Shown here piece by piece: positions 1 to 8,812 of a stretch of 64,000 nt of DNA. The stretch is taken from positions 3,598,501-3,662,500 of the forward strand of contig NZ_CP042304.1 of assembly GCF_007859655.1 (NCBI RefSeq), read 5' to 3'. The position numbers and the translations under genes are program-made. The notes under the pieces were generated by a model, which saw only the letters and a list, made by a program, of their open reading frames with translations, searched no databases and had not been told where the DNA came from. This stretch comes from Devosia ginsengisoli (lineage in GTDB: Bacteria > Pseudomonadota > Alphaproteobacteria > Rhizobiales > Devosiaceae). Position 1 is the stretch's first letter, and each line of letters opens with the position of its first letter.

Positions 1-9
1 GCCGCGCTG

Positions 10-120
10 CTTCCCACCCACAATCGCCTCCCGCGGACTTGATCCGCGGGTCTCGCGTCGTGCATGCCGAGTGGAGAGTGACCCCCGGATCAAGTCCGGG
101 GGAAGCGCCGGCGGGTGGGA
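10..120. repeat. Palindromic intergenic repeat, family C
   Basis: Two facing stem-loops: a CCGCGGACTTGATCCGCGG hairpin near position 32 and a CCCCCGGATCAAGTCCGGGGG hairpin near 85, which are also roughly inverted relative to each other. Similar elements with the same flanking words lie at 24137-24242 and 48692-48801. It sits just past the stop of the TetR gene and may act as a transcript end. No gene is visible in the first 126 bases. Confidence 0.7.
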
Positions 121-126
121 TGGCCG

Positions 127-888
127 TCAGCCGCCCTTCCCCTCGATCATCACGGCCAACCCGTCCAGGATGCGTTCCAGGCCGAAATCGAAGGCGCGGT
201 CGGGGTCGCCCAGGCCGTAGAGTTCGCCGACGACGGGACCGATGCGGCTGGCGACGGGGTAGGGGGCATAGTCGAGCGTTTCGAGGAAGGGCGCGATGGC
301 ATACCACCATTCGTCGTCGCTCATGCCGGTCTGTTCCTTGACCATGCGCGAGCGGGCCACGTCGCGGGCGGCGCCGAACACGTAATTGGCGATCATGGTG
401 ACGCTCATATCCATCTCGATCTCATCGAGTCCCAGCCCGTCCAGCGCGCTGAGGAAGACCTCGTAGGACTTCATCGTATTGGGGCCGAGCACCGGGCGGT
501 GGGTGGACACCTGCAGAACCCAGGGATGGGCGATGTAATATTTGCGGAATTCGGAGGCGACCATGGTCACATTGGCGCGCCACTGCGCCGGATCGAAGAC
601 CGGCATGGGATAGTCCCCGCCCGACACCGCATCCAGCATCAGGTCGAGCAATACCGACTTGTCGGGAATGTGGGTGTAAAAGCTCATCGGTGAAATGCCG
701 ACCGCTTCGGCCACCCTGCGTGTCGAGACCGCATCGATCCCTTCGGCATCGGCAATGCGCACCGCCGCCTGCACCAGGTCACCCACGGAGCCCCGCGCTT
801 TCGGGCCGCGCTTGGGCGCCTCCACCCGCCCCCACATCAGTTGCAGGGTTTTGATCGGGTCGCCGCGTCCGGCAATATCCTCGGCCAT
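127..888 (-). CDS. TetR/AcrR-family transcriptional regulator
   Basis: A 253-residue protein with an N-terminal TetR helix-turn-helix at about residues 35-80 (GVGDLVQAA-like entry helix, then a recognition segment around VGISPMSFYTHIPDK) and a long helical C-terminal domain for ligand binding and dimerisation. It is divergent from a DrrAB-type exporter with a 170-bp gap that holds inverted CCGTACG sites. This arrangement is typical of a repressor of the adjacent exporter, released by the exported compound. The ligand cannot be inferred. The start at 888 leaves about 35 residues before the HTH; a later start is possible because the N-terminal segment is not conserved in the family. Confidence 0.85.
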   Translation of the reverse strand: MAEDIAGRGDPIKTLQLMWGRVEAPKRGPKARGSVGDLVQAAVRIADAEGIDAVSTRRVAEAVGISPMSFYTHIPDKSVLLDLMLDAVSGGDYPMPVFDPAQWRANVTMVASEFRKYYIAHPWVLQVSTHRPVLGPNTMKSYEVFLSALDGLGLDEIEMDMSVTMIANYVFGAARDVARSRMVKEQTGMSDDEWWYAIAPFLETLDYAPYPVASRIGPVVGELYGLGDPDRAFDFGLERILDGLAVMIEGKGG

Positions 889-900
889 TTGGCCTCCAAA

Positions 901-960
901 ATAACTCTTTACACCGTACGATATTATGCTAAACCTTGTGCGGCGTACGGAGTTATACGG
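901..960. promoter_or_regulatory. Candidate TetR operator region
   Basis: Between the divergent TetR and exporter genes, CCGTACG (914-920) and CGTACGG (944-950) form an inverted pair. ATAACTC at 901 and GAGTTAT at 950 extend the symmetry. The segment is AT-richer than its surroundings, as expected of a promoter. Assignment to this TetR protein is inferred from position. Confidence 0.4.
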
Positions 961-1060
961 TTCCAGGGCGCAAAAGTCGAGCCCGCTGTCGAAAACCCGC
1001 CTGCTGCCGCGTCATGTCAGCAGGGCCGGATCAGTGTGCCCGTAGCAAAGGGGAATGCCG

Positions 1061-2017
1061 ATGATCCATGCCAGAGACCTGACCCGTACCTTCAAGACCA
1101 AGACCGGCCCGGTAGAGGCCGTGCGCGGCCTCAGCCTCGATGTGGCCGAGGGCGAGCTGGTGGCCTTTCTCGGCCCCAATGGCGCCGGCAAATCCACTTC
1201 GGTGCGCATGCTGACCACGCTCCTGCCGCTGACTTCGGGCAGCGCCAGCGTCGGCGGGCATGACGTCGTGGCCGACCCGGCCAGCGTACGCCGCAAGATC
1301 GGCTATGTCGGGCAGGGCACCGGCTCAGGCCCGTATCACCGCGTCCGCGACGAATTGGTGACTCAGGGCAAGGCCCAGCGCATGAGCACCTCGGCCGCCC
1401 GCAAGCGCGCCGACGACCTGCTCGGCATGCTCGAACTCGATGGCCTGGCCGACCGGAGCTGCGCCTCGCTGTCGGGCGGACAGAAGCGGCGGCTCGATGT
1501 GGCGCTTGGCCTAATGCATACCCCGCCCATCCTGTTCCTCGACGAGCCCTCCACCGGGCTCGACCCGCATAGCCGCGCCAATCTGTGGGATCACATCACC
1601 AGCCTCAGACAGGCCAGCGGCATGACCATTTTCCTCACCACCCACTATCTCGACGAGGCCGACACCATGGCCGAGCGCGTCATGGTGATGGATAATGGCA
1701 TCATGATTGCCGACGACACGCCGGCCCGGCTCAAGGCCGATCTGGCCGGCGACACCATCCATGTCAGCGTGCTCTGCGAGGATCAGTTGGGCAGCGCCGC
1801 CGAAATCGCGCAGAACCTGCCCGATGCCCGCGAAACCAAAGTCGATGGCCGCGACGTGGCCGTGACCCTGCGCGATGGCGAAGCCGTCCTGCCCGAATTC
1901 ATCCGCCGCCTGCATCAATCCGGCATCGAAGCCATCAGCGCGAGAGTGGTGCGGCCGACGCTGGACGATGTGTTCCTGGGCCTGACCGGGCGCTCGCTCC
2001 GGGAGGCGGCGGCTTAG
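1061..2017 (+). CDS. DrrA-type ABC exporter ATP-binding protein
   Basis: The 318-residue ATPase subunit of a two-gene ABC exporter. Visible motifs are Walker A GPNGAGKS near residue 40, the signature LSGGQKRRLD near 140, Walker B ILFLDEPSTGLDP near 162 and the switch histidine in FLTTHYLDEAD. The long C-terminal extension after residue 220 is typical of the daunorubicin-resistance (DrrA/CcmA) subfamily. Two ATGs lie close together (1055 and 1061). The purine-rich AAAGGGGA directly abuts the first and sits 6 nt before the second, so 1061 is preferred. The permease follows 124 bp downstream. It probably energises export of a drug or lipid-like compound under TetR control. The substrate is unknown. 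Confidence 0.87.
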   Translation: MIHARDLTRTFKTKTGPVEAVRGLSLDVAEGELVAFLGPNGAGKSTSVRMLTTLLPLTSGSASVGGHDVVADPASVRRKIGYVGQGTGSGPYHRVRDELVTQGKAQRMSTSAARKRADDLLGMLELDGLADRSCASLSGGQKRRLDVALGLMHTPPILFLDEPSTGLDPHSRANLWDHITSLRQASGMTIFLTTHYLDEADTMAERVMVMDNGIMIADDTPARLKADLAGDTIHVSVLCEDQLGSAAEIAQNLPDARETKVDGRDVAVTLRDGEAVLPEFIRRLHQSGIEAISARVVRPTLDDVFLGLTGRSLREAAA

Positions 2018-2034
2018 CCCGGCACAATCTCGCA

Positions 2035-2123
2035 GACCTCATGGTGAGCTTGTCGAACCACGAGGTCGGGTACGCCAATCCAGTCACGACCTCGTCCTTC
2101 GACAGGCTCAGGATGAGGTCTAC
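2035..2123. repeat. Palindromic intergenic repeat, family A
   Basis: An inverted pair built on CTCATGGTGAGCTTGTCGAA and its imperfect complement near 2095-2120. Related copies are at 22822-22914 and 50422-50509. Here it lies between the ATPase and permease genes of one exporter, so it would be transcribed as a hairpin inside the operon. Confidence 0.8.
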
Positions 2124-2141
2124 TGAACCTTCGGATCAAAG

Positions 2142-2897
2142 ATGTCCTTCATATCAGACACCGCCATTTCCTTCCGCCGCGAGATCGGCCCCACGCTCCG
2201 CTCCTGGTATTACATCATCTTCGGCCTGGTGCAGCCGCTGCTCTATCTCGCGCTCTTCGTGCCTTTGCTCGGCGCTGTTCCGGGGCCCGATGGCGCTTCC
2301 CCGCTGCAATGGTTCGTGCCCGGCATGGTGGTCATGCTGGTGCTGTTCACCACCGTCTCCTGCGGTTGGGCGCTGACCGAGGAATTGATGAGCGGCAGCT
2401 TCGAGCGCTTCCTCGCCACCCCGATGAGCCGCCCGGCCATCATGGTGGGTCGCGCCCTCAAGGAACTGGCCCCGCTGCTGGTGCAGGCGCTGATCCTCAT
2501 CGTCGTCGCCACCCCGTTCGGGCTGGTGCTGCATCCGGCCCATATGCTGCTGGGCCTCCTCATGTTGATGGTTTTCGGCGTTGGCGTCGCCTCGCTCTCC
2601 TACGCCCTGGCCATCGCCAGCAAGCATGACGGGAGCCTGTTCTACCTCGTCAGCCATTCGGTCGCCCTGCCGATGATGCTGCTGGGCGGCGTGCTGCTGC
2701 CCATGACCAATGCGCCGGCCTGGCTCTATATCGCCAGCCGCTTCAATCCGCTGACCTATCTGGTCGAAGCCGAACGGGCCTTGTTCATGGGCGAGATTTT
2801 CGTCATGCCGGTGCTGTATGGCGCGCTGGTGGCTGCTGTGGTGGCCGTGGCGGGCCTCGCCGTAGGCGTCAGCCAGGTGCGCAAGGCCTCGCTTTAG
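2142..2897 (+). CDS. DrrB-type ABC exporter permease
   Basis: A 251-residue integral membrane protein of the ABC-2 type. About six hydrophobic segments are visible, beginning near residues 22-45, 55-75, 105-130, 137-160, 168-190 and 225-245. It pairs with the ATPase at 1061-2017. A repeat-bearing spacer separates the two, which is unusual for this normally overlapping pair. The ribosome binding site before the ATG at 2142 is weak (GGAT, 7 nt away). Role: transmembrane half of the TetR-linked exporter; substrate unknown. Confidence 0.87.
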   Translation: MSFISDTAISFRREIGPTLRSWYYIIFGLVQPLLYLALFVPLLGAVPGPDGASPLQWFVPGMVVMLVLFTTVSCGWALTEELMSGSFERFLATPMSRPAIMVGRALKELAPLLVQALILIVVATPFGLVLHPAHMLLGLLMLMVFGVGVASLSYALAIASKHDGSLFYLVSHSVALPMMLLGGVLLPMTNAPAWLYIASRFNPLTYLVEAERALFMGEIFVMPVLYGALVAAVVAVAGLAVGVSQVRKASL

Positions 2898-2904
2898 GAG
2901 TATC

Positions 2905-3115
2905 GGCCCCTGCTCACCCTCCCCCTTGAGGGAGAGGGTTTACCTCTGTCGCTTGGACGTTTGCCTTCTCCCCTCGTGGGAGAAGGTGCCTGAAGGGCGG
3001 ATGAGGGGGCTACGAACCATCCACCGACATTGAAGCATGGGATGGCGCAACCCCCTCACCCGGAAATCCGCTGAACGCGGATTTCCCCCTCTCCCACGAG
3101 GGGAGAGGGGTAACC
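2905..3115. repeat. Palindromic intergenic repeat cluster, family B
   Basis: The 304-bp gap after the permease is filled mainly by CCCTCTCCC/GGGAGAGGG-type inverted segments. They include a hairpin around 2967-2985 and a second built on GGAAATCCGC/GCGGATTTCC at about 3063-3085. Related elements flank many genes in the window. No gene is visible in the gap. Confidence 0.7.
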
Positions 3116-3169
3116 GGCCCTATGCGTCTAAACCCCCTTGACTCATTCATACCTCTTCAGCTATACGTT

Positions 3170-3195
3170 AACCCATAGCCAGAAAGGTATGGGTT
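3170..3195. promoter_or_regulatory. Candidate ArsR-family operator
   Basis: AACCCATA (3170-3177) and TATGGGTT (3188-3195) form a perfect 8-bp inverted repeat with a 10-nt spacer. It ends 6 nt before the start codon of the ArsR gene and covers its ribosome binding region. Autoregulation by the downstream ArsR protein is inferred. Confidence 0.5.
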
Positions 3196-3201
3196 CTCCC
3201 A

Positions 3202-3525
3202 ATGTCGACCGCCCCTGATGTCATCTTCCGGACGCTTGCCGACCCGACGCGCCGCGCCATTTTCGAGCGGCTGTGCCGGGAAGGCGAGGTCACGGTGGGG
3301 GCGCTCACGGCCGGGGCGGGCGTGTCCCAGCCGGTAGTGTCGCGCCATCTCGGCGTGCTGAAACAGGCCGGCCTGGTGCGCGATCGCCATGCAGGGCGCC
3401 AGACCCATTACAGCGCCCTGCCGGGCGCCCTGGCGCCGCTGGTCGATTGGACCACTGAGATGGCCGGCTTCTGGGAAAGCCGCTTCGATGACCTGGAAAA
3501 CCTGCTCGGGAGAATGGATCAATGA
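3202..3525 (+). CDS. ArsR-family winged-helix regulator
   Basis: A 107-residue protein that fits an ArsR/SmtB winged helix over almost its whole length: LADPTRRAIFERL at residues 12-24, then the recognition helix region AGVSQPVVSRHLGVLKQAGLV at about 43-63. No paired cysteine metal site is seen, so it more likely belongs to the SdpR-like group that is commonly found beside SRPBCC proteins. It is the first gene of a tight set; its stop overlaps the next start by 4 nt. An inverted repeat lies immediately upstream. Confidence 0.87.
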   Translation: MSTAPDVIFRTLADPTRRAIFERLCREGEVTVGALTAGAGVSQPVVSRHLGVLKQAGLVRDRHAGRQTHYSALPGALAPLVDWTTEMAGFWESRFDDLENLLGRMDQ

Positions 3526-3758
3526 CCGACTTTGCAACCCCCCGCCCCCGCAATGCGAGCGCCTGGATCCGCCAGATCCATCGCTGGCTCTCCATGCTTT
3601 TCACCCTGAGCGTCATCGCCACCTTCATCGCGCTGGCTGTGCCCGAGCCTGTGGTCTGGGTGTCCTATATTCCGCTGGCCCCGCTCTTCCTGCTGATGGG
3701 CACCGGCCTCTACATGTTCGCTCTGCCCTATATCGCCAAGTGGCGCGGGACGCGCTGA
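3522..3758 (+). CDS. Small two-helix membrane protein
   Basis: A 78-residue protein of unrecognised family. Two hydrophobic segments are visible, about residues 22-42 and 48-70, after a short basic N-terminus (RPRNASAWIRQIHRW). Its start overlaps the ArsR stop (ATGA) and its stop lies 1 nt before the SRPBCC start, so it is surely co-translated with both. Small proteins of this shape in ArsR-SRPBCC operons are common, but I cannot give a function. Confidence 0.75.
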   Translation: MTDFATPRPRNASAWIRQIHRWLSMLFTLSVIATFIALAVPEPVVWVSYIPLAPLFLLMGTGLYMFALPYIAKWRGTR

Positions 3759-3759
3759 C

Positions 3760-4179
3760 ATGGCCGCGCCGGATATCCGCACCGCCGTGGTCGAACGGGA
3801 AATCGCCCATCCGCCCGAAAAGATCTGGCGGGCGCTGACCCAACCGCACCTGATCGAGGAGTGGCTGATGCAATCCGATTTCAAGCCTGAGAAGGGCCAC
3901 AAATTCACCTTCCGCAACACGCCCAGGCCCGATGTCAATGTCGTGGTCGATTGCGAAGTGCTTGAGGTCGAGCCGCATCGGACCCTCACTTATAGCTGGT
4001 CCGCCTATGGCCTCGACACCACGGTGACCTTCACCCTGGAACCCACCCCCACGGGCACGATTGTTCGTATGGAACAGACCGGTTTCGGGCCCGAACACAA
4101 CCTCGCCTACAAGGGCGCCATGGCGTCGTGGAAACAGTTCATGGCGCGGCTCGACCAGCTCGTCGCTACAATCGATTGA
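3760..4179 (+). CDS. SRPBCC (AHSA1-like) domain protein
   Basis: A 139-residue START/Bet v1-like fold protein. The typical entry is visible (IWRALTQPHLIEEWL near residues 24-38), followed by the later strand pattern YSWSAYG and the closing helix GAMASWKQFMARLDQLV. Proteins of this family bind hydrophobic ligands in a cavity. This one is translationally coupled to the ArsR-membrane protein pair, so it probably responds to the same signal. Ligand unknown. Confidence 0.85.
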   Translation: MAAPDIRTAVVEREIAHPPEKIWRALTQPHLIEEWLMQSDFKPEKGHKFTFRNTPRPDVNVVVDCEVLEVEPHRTLTYSWSAYGLDTTVTFTLEPTPTGTIVRMEQTGFGPEHNLAYKGAMASWKQFMARLDQLVATID

Positions 4180-4203
4180 AACCGATATTCAAGGAGATTT
4201 CCC

Positions 4204-4635
4204 ATGGCCACCAAGAAAGCCGCCACCAAGACGGTGTTTTCCGATGCCGAACTCGAGGCGATGCAGGACGCTAAGGTCGAGCGCCGCAAGGGCAAGAAGG
4301 CCGACGGCCTGTCCGACCTGCTTGCCAAGATCGCCGAGCTTGACGACAGCGACCGTGCCATCGCCGAAACTATCCATGCGCTGGTCACCGAGAACGCCCC
4401 CGATCTCGCGCCCAAGACCTGGTATGGCATGCCGGCCTGGGCCAACAAGGATGGCAAGGTGGTCTGTTTCCTGACCCCGGCCGGCAAGTTCGACTCGCGC
4501 TATGCCAGCTTCGGCTTCAACGACGTTGCCAGGCTCGACGACGGCACGGTTTGGCCCACCTCGTTCGCGGTGAGCAAGCTGACCAAGGCCGACGAAGAAA
4601 ACTTCGCCAAGCTGATCCGCAAGGCGGTAAGCTGA
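4204..4635 (+). CDS. DUF1801/YdhG-like protein
   Basis: A 143-residue soluble protein. The central part (residues about 70-135, with TWYGMPAWANKDGKVVCFLTP and YASFGFND) resembles the DUF1801 fold, which is related to frataxin-like iron chaperones. The N-terminus is lysine- and alanine-rich (MATKKAATK). A good ribosome binding site, AAGGAG, precedes the ATG. It probably belongs to the ArsR-led transcription unit 24 nt upstream. The iron-chaperone role is a family guess. Confidence 0.7.
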   Translation: MATKKAATKTVFSDAELEAMQDAKVERRKGKKADGLSDLLAKIAELDDSDRAIAETIHALVTENAPDLAPKTWYGMPAWANKDGKVVCFLTPAGKFDSRYASFGFNDVARLDDGTVWPTSFAVSKLTKADEENFAKLIRKAVS

Positions 4636-4735
4636 GATCTCCGATCACCTGTCGAAATCGGGCTTGCTGACACGTCATGTCAGCAAGCGTGGTATTTGTG
4701 GCCCCATCTCGCCGCTAGCACCTCAGTGGCTTCCA

Positions 4736-4849
4736 TCACCCCACCCTCAATCCCTCCCCATCAAGGGGAGGGAGGCGCAGGTTGCGATGCTGGTGTTCAT
4801 CGTCTCCCTCCCCCTTGTGGGGAGGGATCAAGGGTGGGGGGTGGGCCAC
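4736..4849. repeat. Palindromic intergenic repeat, family B
   Basis: A long imperfect inverted repeat of the CCCACCCTCAATCCCTCCCC type, closed by a facing GGGGAGGGATCAAGGGTGGG segment near 4822-4841. It separates the DUF1801-like gene from the UvrA-like gene. A reading frame upstream of the UvrA start runs through it and should not be taken as coding. Confidence 0.8.
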
Positions 4850-4896
4850 ACGCGCTGGACCTAACCGAAGCTGCGAAACAACAGGAACACGAATAC

Positions 4897-7146
4897 ATGC
4901 CCGATTACGGCTCGATCATCATTCGCGGCGCCCGCGAGAACAATCTCAAGAATGTCTCGCTCGATATTCCCAAGCGGCAGATCACGGTCTTTACCGGGGT
5001 GTCGGGCTCGGGCAAGTCGTCGCTGGTCTTCGGCACGATCGCGGCGGAAAGCCAGCGGCTGATCAACGAGACCTATCCCAGCTTCGTGCAGCAATTCATG
5101 CCGCGCTATGGCCAGCCCGATGCCGACCAGCTCGAAAACATCTCGGCCGCCATCATTGTCGACCAGCAGCGGCTGGGCGGCAATTCGCGCTCGACGGTTG
5201 CCACGGTGACCGACGCGGCGCAGATGCTGCGTGTGCTGTTCTCGCGCCTCGGCGAGCCGAAGCTGGGCCCGCCCAGCCTTTATTCCTACAACGATCCGCG
5301 CGGCATGTGCCCGGACTGTGAGGGGATCGGGCAGGTCGCGGCCATGGACATGGCGGCGGTGCTCGATGAGAGCAAGTCGCTCAATGGCGGTGCCCTGCTG
5401 CCCAAGGATTTTGCGGTCGATACCTGGTATTGGGAAATCTACAAGAATTCCGGCCTGTTCGACATGGACAAGCCGATCAGCAAATTCACCGCCGAGGAGC
5501 GGGAAAACCTGCTCAACCTCGATGATGGCCGAAAGATCAAGGTCGGCAAGATCGGCCTGACCTATGAGGGCGTGGTCGCCAAGCTCAAGAAGGGGCTGGG
5601 CTCCAAGGACCCCGAAAGCCTGCAGCCGCATGTCTTGCGCGAATACGAAAAGATTTTCACCCGCGCCACCTGCCCGGCCTGCCACGGTACCCGCCTCAAC
5701 CAGCAGGCGCTGAACAGCAGGGTCAACGGCCGCAATATCGCCGAGCTTTCGGCCATGCAGGTCAGCGAACTGACGGTCTTCGTGCGTGGCATCGAAGCGC
5801 CGCAGGTCGGTCCCATGCTCGAGGCTCTGGCCTTGCGGCTGGAAAACCTCGTGACCATCGGGCTGGGTTATCTCAGCCTCGACCGCGAAAGCTCGACCCT
5901 GTCAGGCGGCGAAAGCCAGCGCGTCAAGATGGTGCGCCATCTCGGTTCTTCGCTGACCGACATCACCTATGTGTTCGACGAGCCGTCGGTGGGCCTCCAC
6001 CCGCATGATGTGGGTCGCCTCGCCGGGCTGATGCAGCAGTTGCGCGACAAGGGCAACACCGTGCTCATCGTCGAGCACAAGCCCGACATGATCGCCATTG
6101 CCGACCATGTGGTCGATATGGGGCCCTTCGCCGGCTCCAAGGGGGGCGAGCTGGTCTATCAGGGCGATTATGCCGGGCTGCTCACCAGCGGCACGCTCAC
6201 CGGCAACCACATCAAGAAACACCAGTCCATCAAGGAGAAGGGGCGCAAGCCCTCCGGCGAGCTGAAGATCGCCCATGCAAAGCTCAACAATCTCAGGGAT
6301 GTCTCGGTCTCCATCCCCATGGGCGTGCTGACGGCGGTGTCCGGCGTCGCCGGCTCGGGCAAGTCTTCGCTGATCCAGGGGTGCCTGCCCCAGGCCTATC
6401 CGGACACCATCATCATCGACCAGAACCTGGCCCGCGGTTCGCGCCGCTCCAATACCGCCACCTATACCGGCATTCTCGACGCGGTACGAAAAGCCTTCGC
6501 CAAGGCCAATGACGTGGACGCCTCGCTGTTCTCGGCCAATTCCAAGGGCGCCTGCCCGGACTGTAACGGGCTGGGCGTCATCTATACCGACCTCGCGCAC
6601 CTTGATCCCATGATCACGACTTGCGAGACCTGCGAAGGCAAGCGCTTCCTGCCCGAAGTGCTGGAGCATCACCTGCGCGGCAAGTCGATCGCCGATGTTT
6701 ACGAGATGAGCATTTCCGACGCGGTCGGCTTCTTCACCGAACCCGCCATCGCCCGGATATTGAAGGGCCTCGACGATGTCGGTCTGGGCTATCTCACCCT
6801 CGGCCAGCCGCTCTCGACGCTGTCAGGCGGCGAGCGCCAGCGCCTGAAACTGGCGGCCGAGCTGGGCAAGAAGGGCAATATCTACGTTCTGGACGAGCCC
6901 ACCACCGGCCTGCACATGAACGATGTCGACACCCTGATCGGCCTGTTCGACCGGCTGGTCGATGCCGGCTCCTCGGTCATCGTCATCGAGCATAATCTCG
7001 ATGTGATCTCCCGCGCCGACTGGGTCATCGATCTCGGTCCAGGCGCCGGGCAGGATGGCGGCACCATTCAGTTCGAAGGCGTGCCCGCCGATCTGGCCAA
7101 GGCGAAAAACTCGCTGACCGGACAGCATCTGGCGGCGCGGGATTAG
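4897..7146 (+). CDS. Short UvrA-like ABC ATPase (excinuclease UvrA paralogue)
   Basis: A 749-residue twin-ABC protein of the UvrA class. The first Walker A is GVSGSGKS at about residues 34-41; a second GSGKSS is near 485. Two UvrA signatures are visible, [11 protein letters not shown] and [12 protein letters not shown], as are zinc-binding pairs in [23 protein letters not shown] and CETCEGKRF. Canonical UvrA is about 940-970 residues; this one appears to lack most of the UvrB-binding and insertion domains. Such short forms are known as UvrA-like or DrrC-like proteins and are linked to drug tolerance. The start at 4897 is chosen for its AACAGGA ribosome site and fit to the family; the upstream frame is repeat sequence. 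Confidence 0.85.
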   Translation: MPDYGSIIIRGARENNLKNVSLDIPKRQITVFTGVSGSGKSSLVFGTIAAESQRLINETYPSFVQQFMPRYGQPDADQLENISAAIIVDQQRLGGNSRSTVATVTDAAQMLRVLFSRLGEPKLGPPSLYSYNDPRGMCPDCEGIGQVAAMDMAAVLDESKSLNGGALLPKDFAVDTWYWEIYKNSGLFDMDKPISKFTAEERENLLNLDDGRKIKVGKIGLTYEGVVAKLKKGLGSKDPESLQPHVLREYEKIFTRATCPACHGTRLNQQALNSRVNGRNIAELSAMQVSELTVFVRGIEAPQVGPMLEALALRLENLVTIGLGYLSLDRESSTLSGGESQRVKMVRHLGSSLTDITYVFDEPSVGLHPHDVGRLAGLMQQLRDKGNTVLIVEHKPDMIAIADHVVDMGPFAGSKGGELVYQGDYAGLLTSGTLTGNHIKKHQSIKEKGRKPSGELKIAHAKLNNLRDVSVSIPMGVLTAVSGVAGSGKSSLIQGCLPQAYPDTIIIDQNLARGSRRSNTATYTGILDAVRKAFAKANDVDASLFSANSKGACPDCNGLGVIYTDLAHLDPMITTCETCEGKRFLPEVLEHHLRGKSIADVYEMSISDAVGFFTEPAIARILKGLDDVGLGYLTLGQPLSTLSGGERQRLKLAAELGKKGNIYVLDEPTTGLHMNDVDTLIGLFDRLVDAGSSVIVIEHNLDVISRADWVIDLGPGAGQDGGTIQFEGVPADLAKAKNSLTGQHLAARD

Positions 7147-7152
7147 GCAGGC

Positions 7153-7404
7153 CTAGTCCCGCAGGTCGTCCTCGACATCGGTTTCGGGCCGGTCGCCACC
7201 ATCGGCCTGCTCCTCATGCCAGCGTCCCTTGCTGTCCTGATACTGGATCGCTTCATCCCGGCCGCCAACCTGCTGGCGCCGTGCCGCGGCTTCGGCTGCT
7301 TCATGGGCTGCCTGATGGGTGGGAAATGTCTCGGAGAACACGTCTCCAACCTTGTAGGCATAGCCACCGTCATGCTCGACGATGTCGTAGGTCACGTGGC
7401 CCAT
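7153..7404 (-). CDS. DUF2188-like small protein
   Basis: An 83-residue protein with the pattern of DUF2188: VTYDIVEHDGGYAYKVGDVF, then the alanine-rich helix HQAAHEAAEAAARRQ, then a strand IQYQDSKGRWHEE and an acidic tail. Function unknown. The start at 7404 is preferred over an upstream one because AAGGAGA lies 7 nt before it and the family begins at this point. It is convergent with the UvrA-like gene, with only 6 nt between the stops. Confidence 0.75.
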   Translation of the reverse strand: MGHVTYDIVEHDGGYAYKVGDVFSETFPTHQAAHEAAEAAARRQQVGGRDEAIQYQDSKGRWHEEQADGGDRPETDVEDDLRD

Positions 7405-7508
7405 GATAGTCTCCTTTGCAATGCATAACCGGCAGGCGCGCCGGAGGTTGCGCTTGCTTTCCGTCACGCCGACTCTACATGCTTAGCATGTCTGTGGAGC
7501 CCCTGTGC

Positions 7509-8618
7509 GTGACCGACCCATCCCCCATCACCCGCACCGCGCTCAAGCTCGATATCGTCGTCATCGGCGCCGGGCAGGCGGGCCTGTCCTCGGCCTATCA
7601 CCTGAAACAGCTCGGCCTTGTGCCCGGCCGCGATTTCCTCGTGCTCGACCGGGCGCCGCAGCCCGGTGGCGCCTGGCAATATCGCTGGCCTTCGCTGACG
7701 CTCTCCACCGTCAATCGCGTGCATGACCTGCCGGGCATGAGTTTTGCCGATAGCGCCGGCGGCGATGACAGCGTCATGGCCTCGGTCGCGGTGCCGCATT
7801 ATTTCGCCGCCTATGAGGAACGCTTCGGCCTCGACGTGCTGCGCCCCGCCACGGTGAGCGTCGTCTGCGACCGCGGCGAGCGATTGCGCGTCGAAAGCGA
7901 CCGGGGCCTGTTCTCCGCCCGTGGGTTGATCAATGCCACCGGCACCTGGGAAAAGCCCTATATCCCCGATTATCCCGGCCGCGACAGTTTTCGGGGCCGC
8001 CAGCTCCACACGCAGCAATTCCGCGCCGCCGAGGATTTCGCCGGCCAGCATGTGCTGGTGGTCGGCGGCGGCATTTCCGCCATCCAGCTCCTCGACCAGA
8101 TTTCTGAGGTGACATCAACCACCTGGGTCACCCGCACGCCGCCCCGCTTCCGCACCGGCCCGTTCGACCAGGAAGCCGGCCGCGCTGCGGTGAAACTGGT
8201 GGAAGACCGCGTCCGTGCCGGCCTGCCGCCCAACTCGGTGGTCTCGGTCACCGGCCTGCCGCTGACGCCGGCCATCGAGGCCATGCGCGCCCGCGGCGTG
8301 CTGGAGCGGCAGGAGATGTTCAGCGAGATTACGCCATCGGGCGTGCGCTGGGCCGATGGAAGGACGCTCGATGTCGATGTGATCCTGTGGTGCACCGGTT
8401 TCCGCTCGGCGCTCGATCATCTTGCCCCGCTGCAATTGCGCGAGGAATCGGGCGGCATCACCATGACCGGGCGGCTGGCGACACAGGTCGCGCGCGATCC
8501 GCGCGTGCATCTGGTGGGCTATGGCCCCTCGGCCTCGACCATCGGGGCCAACCGGGCAGGGGCCGTTGCGGCACGGGAATTGATTGGGTTTCTGGGGATG
8601 ACCCCAAAGCTGCGTTAG
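7509..8618 (+). CDS. FAD-dependent NAD(P)H monooxygenase-like oxidoreductase
   Basis: A 369-residue flavoprotein. The N-terminal dinucleotide site is IVVIGAGQAGLSSAYHL, a second Rossmann motif VLVVGGGISAIQLL is near residue 180, and a late VILWCTGFRSALDHL motif is present. This is the layout of the flavin-containing monooxygenase/CzcO-like group, which oxidises small lipophilic or heteroatom substrates. A GTG at 7509 with GGAG 9 nt upstream is preferred; in-frame ATGs at 7479 and 7488 have no clear ribosome site. It is divergent from the DUF2188-like gene. Substrate unknown. Confidence 0.8.
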   Translation: MTDPSPITRTALKLDIVVIGAGQAGLSSAYHLKQLGLVPGRDFLVLDRAPQPGGAWQYRWPSLTLSTVNRVHDLPGMSFADSAGGDDSVMASVAVPHYFAAYEERFGLDVLRPATVSVVCDRGERLRVESDRGLFSARGLINATGTWEKPYIPDYPGRDSFRGRQLHTQQFRAAEDFAGQHVLVVGGGISAIQLLDQISEVTSTTWVTRTPPRFRTGPFDQEAGRAAVKLVEDRVRAGLPPNSVVSVTGLPLTPAIEAMRARGVLERQEMFSEITPSGVRWADGRTLDVDVILWCTGFRSALDHLAPLQLREESGGITMTGRLATQVARDPRVHLVGYGPSASTIGANRAGAVAARELIGFLGMTPKLR

Positions 8619-8627
8619 TGGAAGCAT

Positions 8628-8757
8628 ACCCCCACCCTCACTCCCTCCCCACAAGGGGGAGGGAAGCCCGCCCTGCTCTCGCGGATCGATTGGAACACGA
8701 ACCGAAGTCCCATCGTCCCCCTCCCCCTTGTGGGGAGGGATCAAGGGTGGGGGTGGG
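8628..8757. repeat. Palindromic intergenic repeat, family B
   Basis: Inverted pair of CCCCACCCTCACTCCCTCCC and GGGAGGGATCAAGGGTGGG, separated by about 60 nt and with internal CCCTTGTGGGG hairpins. It fills the gap between the flavoprotein and the aldo/keto reductase. Confidence 0.8.
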
Positions 8758-8812
8758 TTGGCCCCGATAGTGGGCGTATCCTCCCGCCAGGAATCGCAGA
8801 AAGGCCAAATCC

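Noticed and set aside
4696..4896. An N-terminal extension of the UvrA-like protein
   Set aside because: It is translated family B repeat; the family start and a ribosome site are at 4897.
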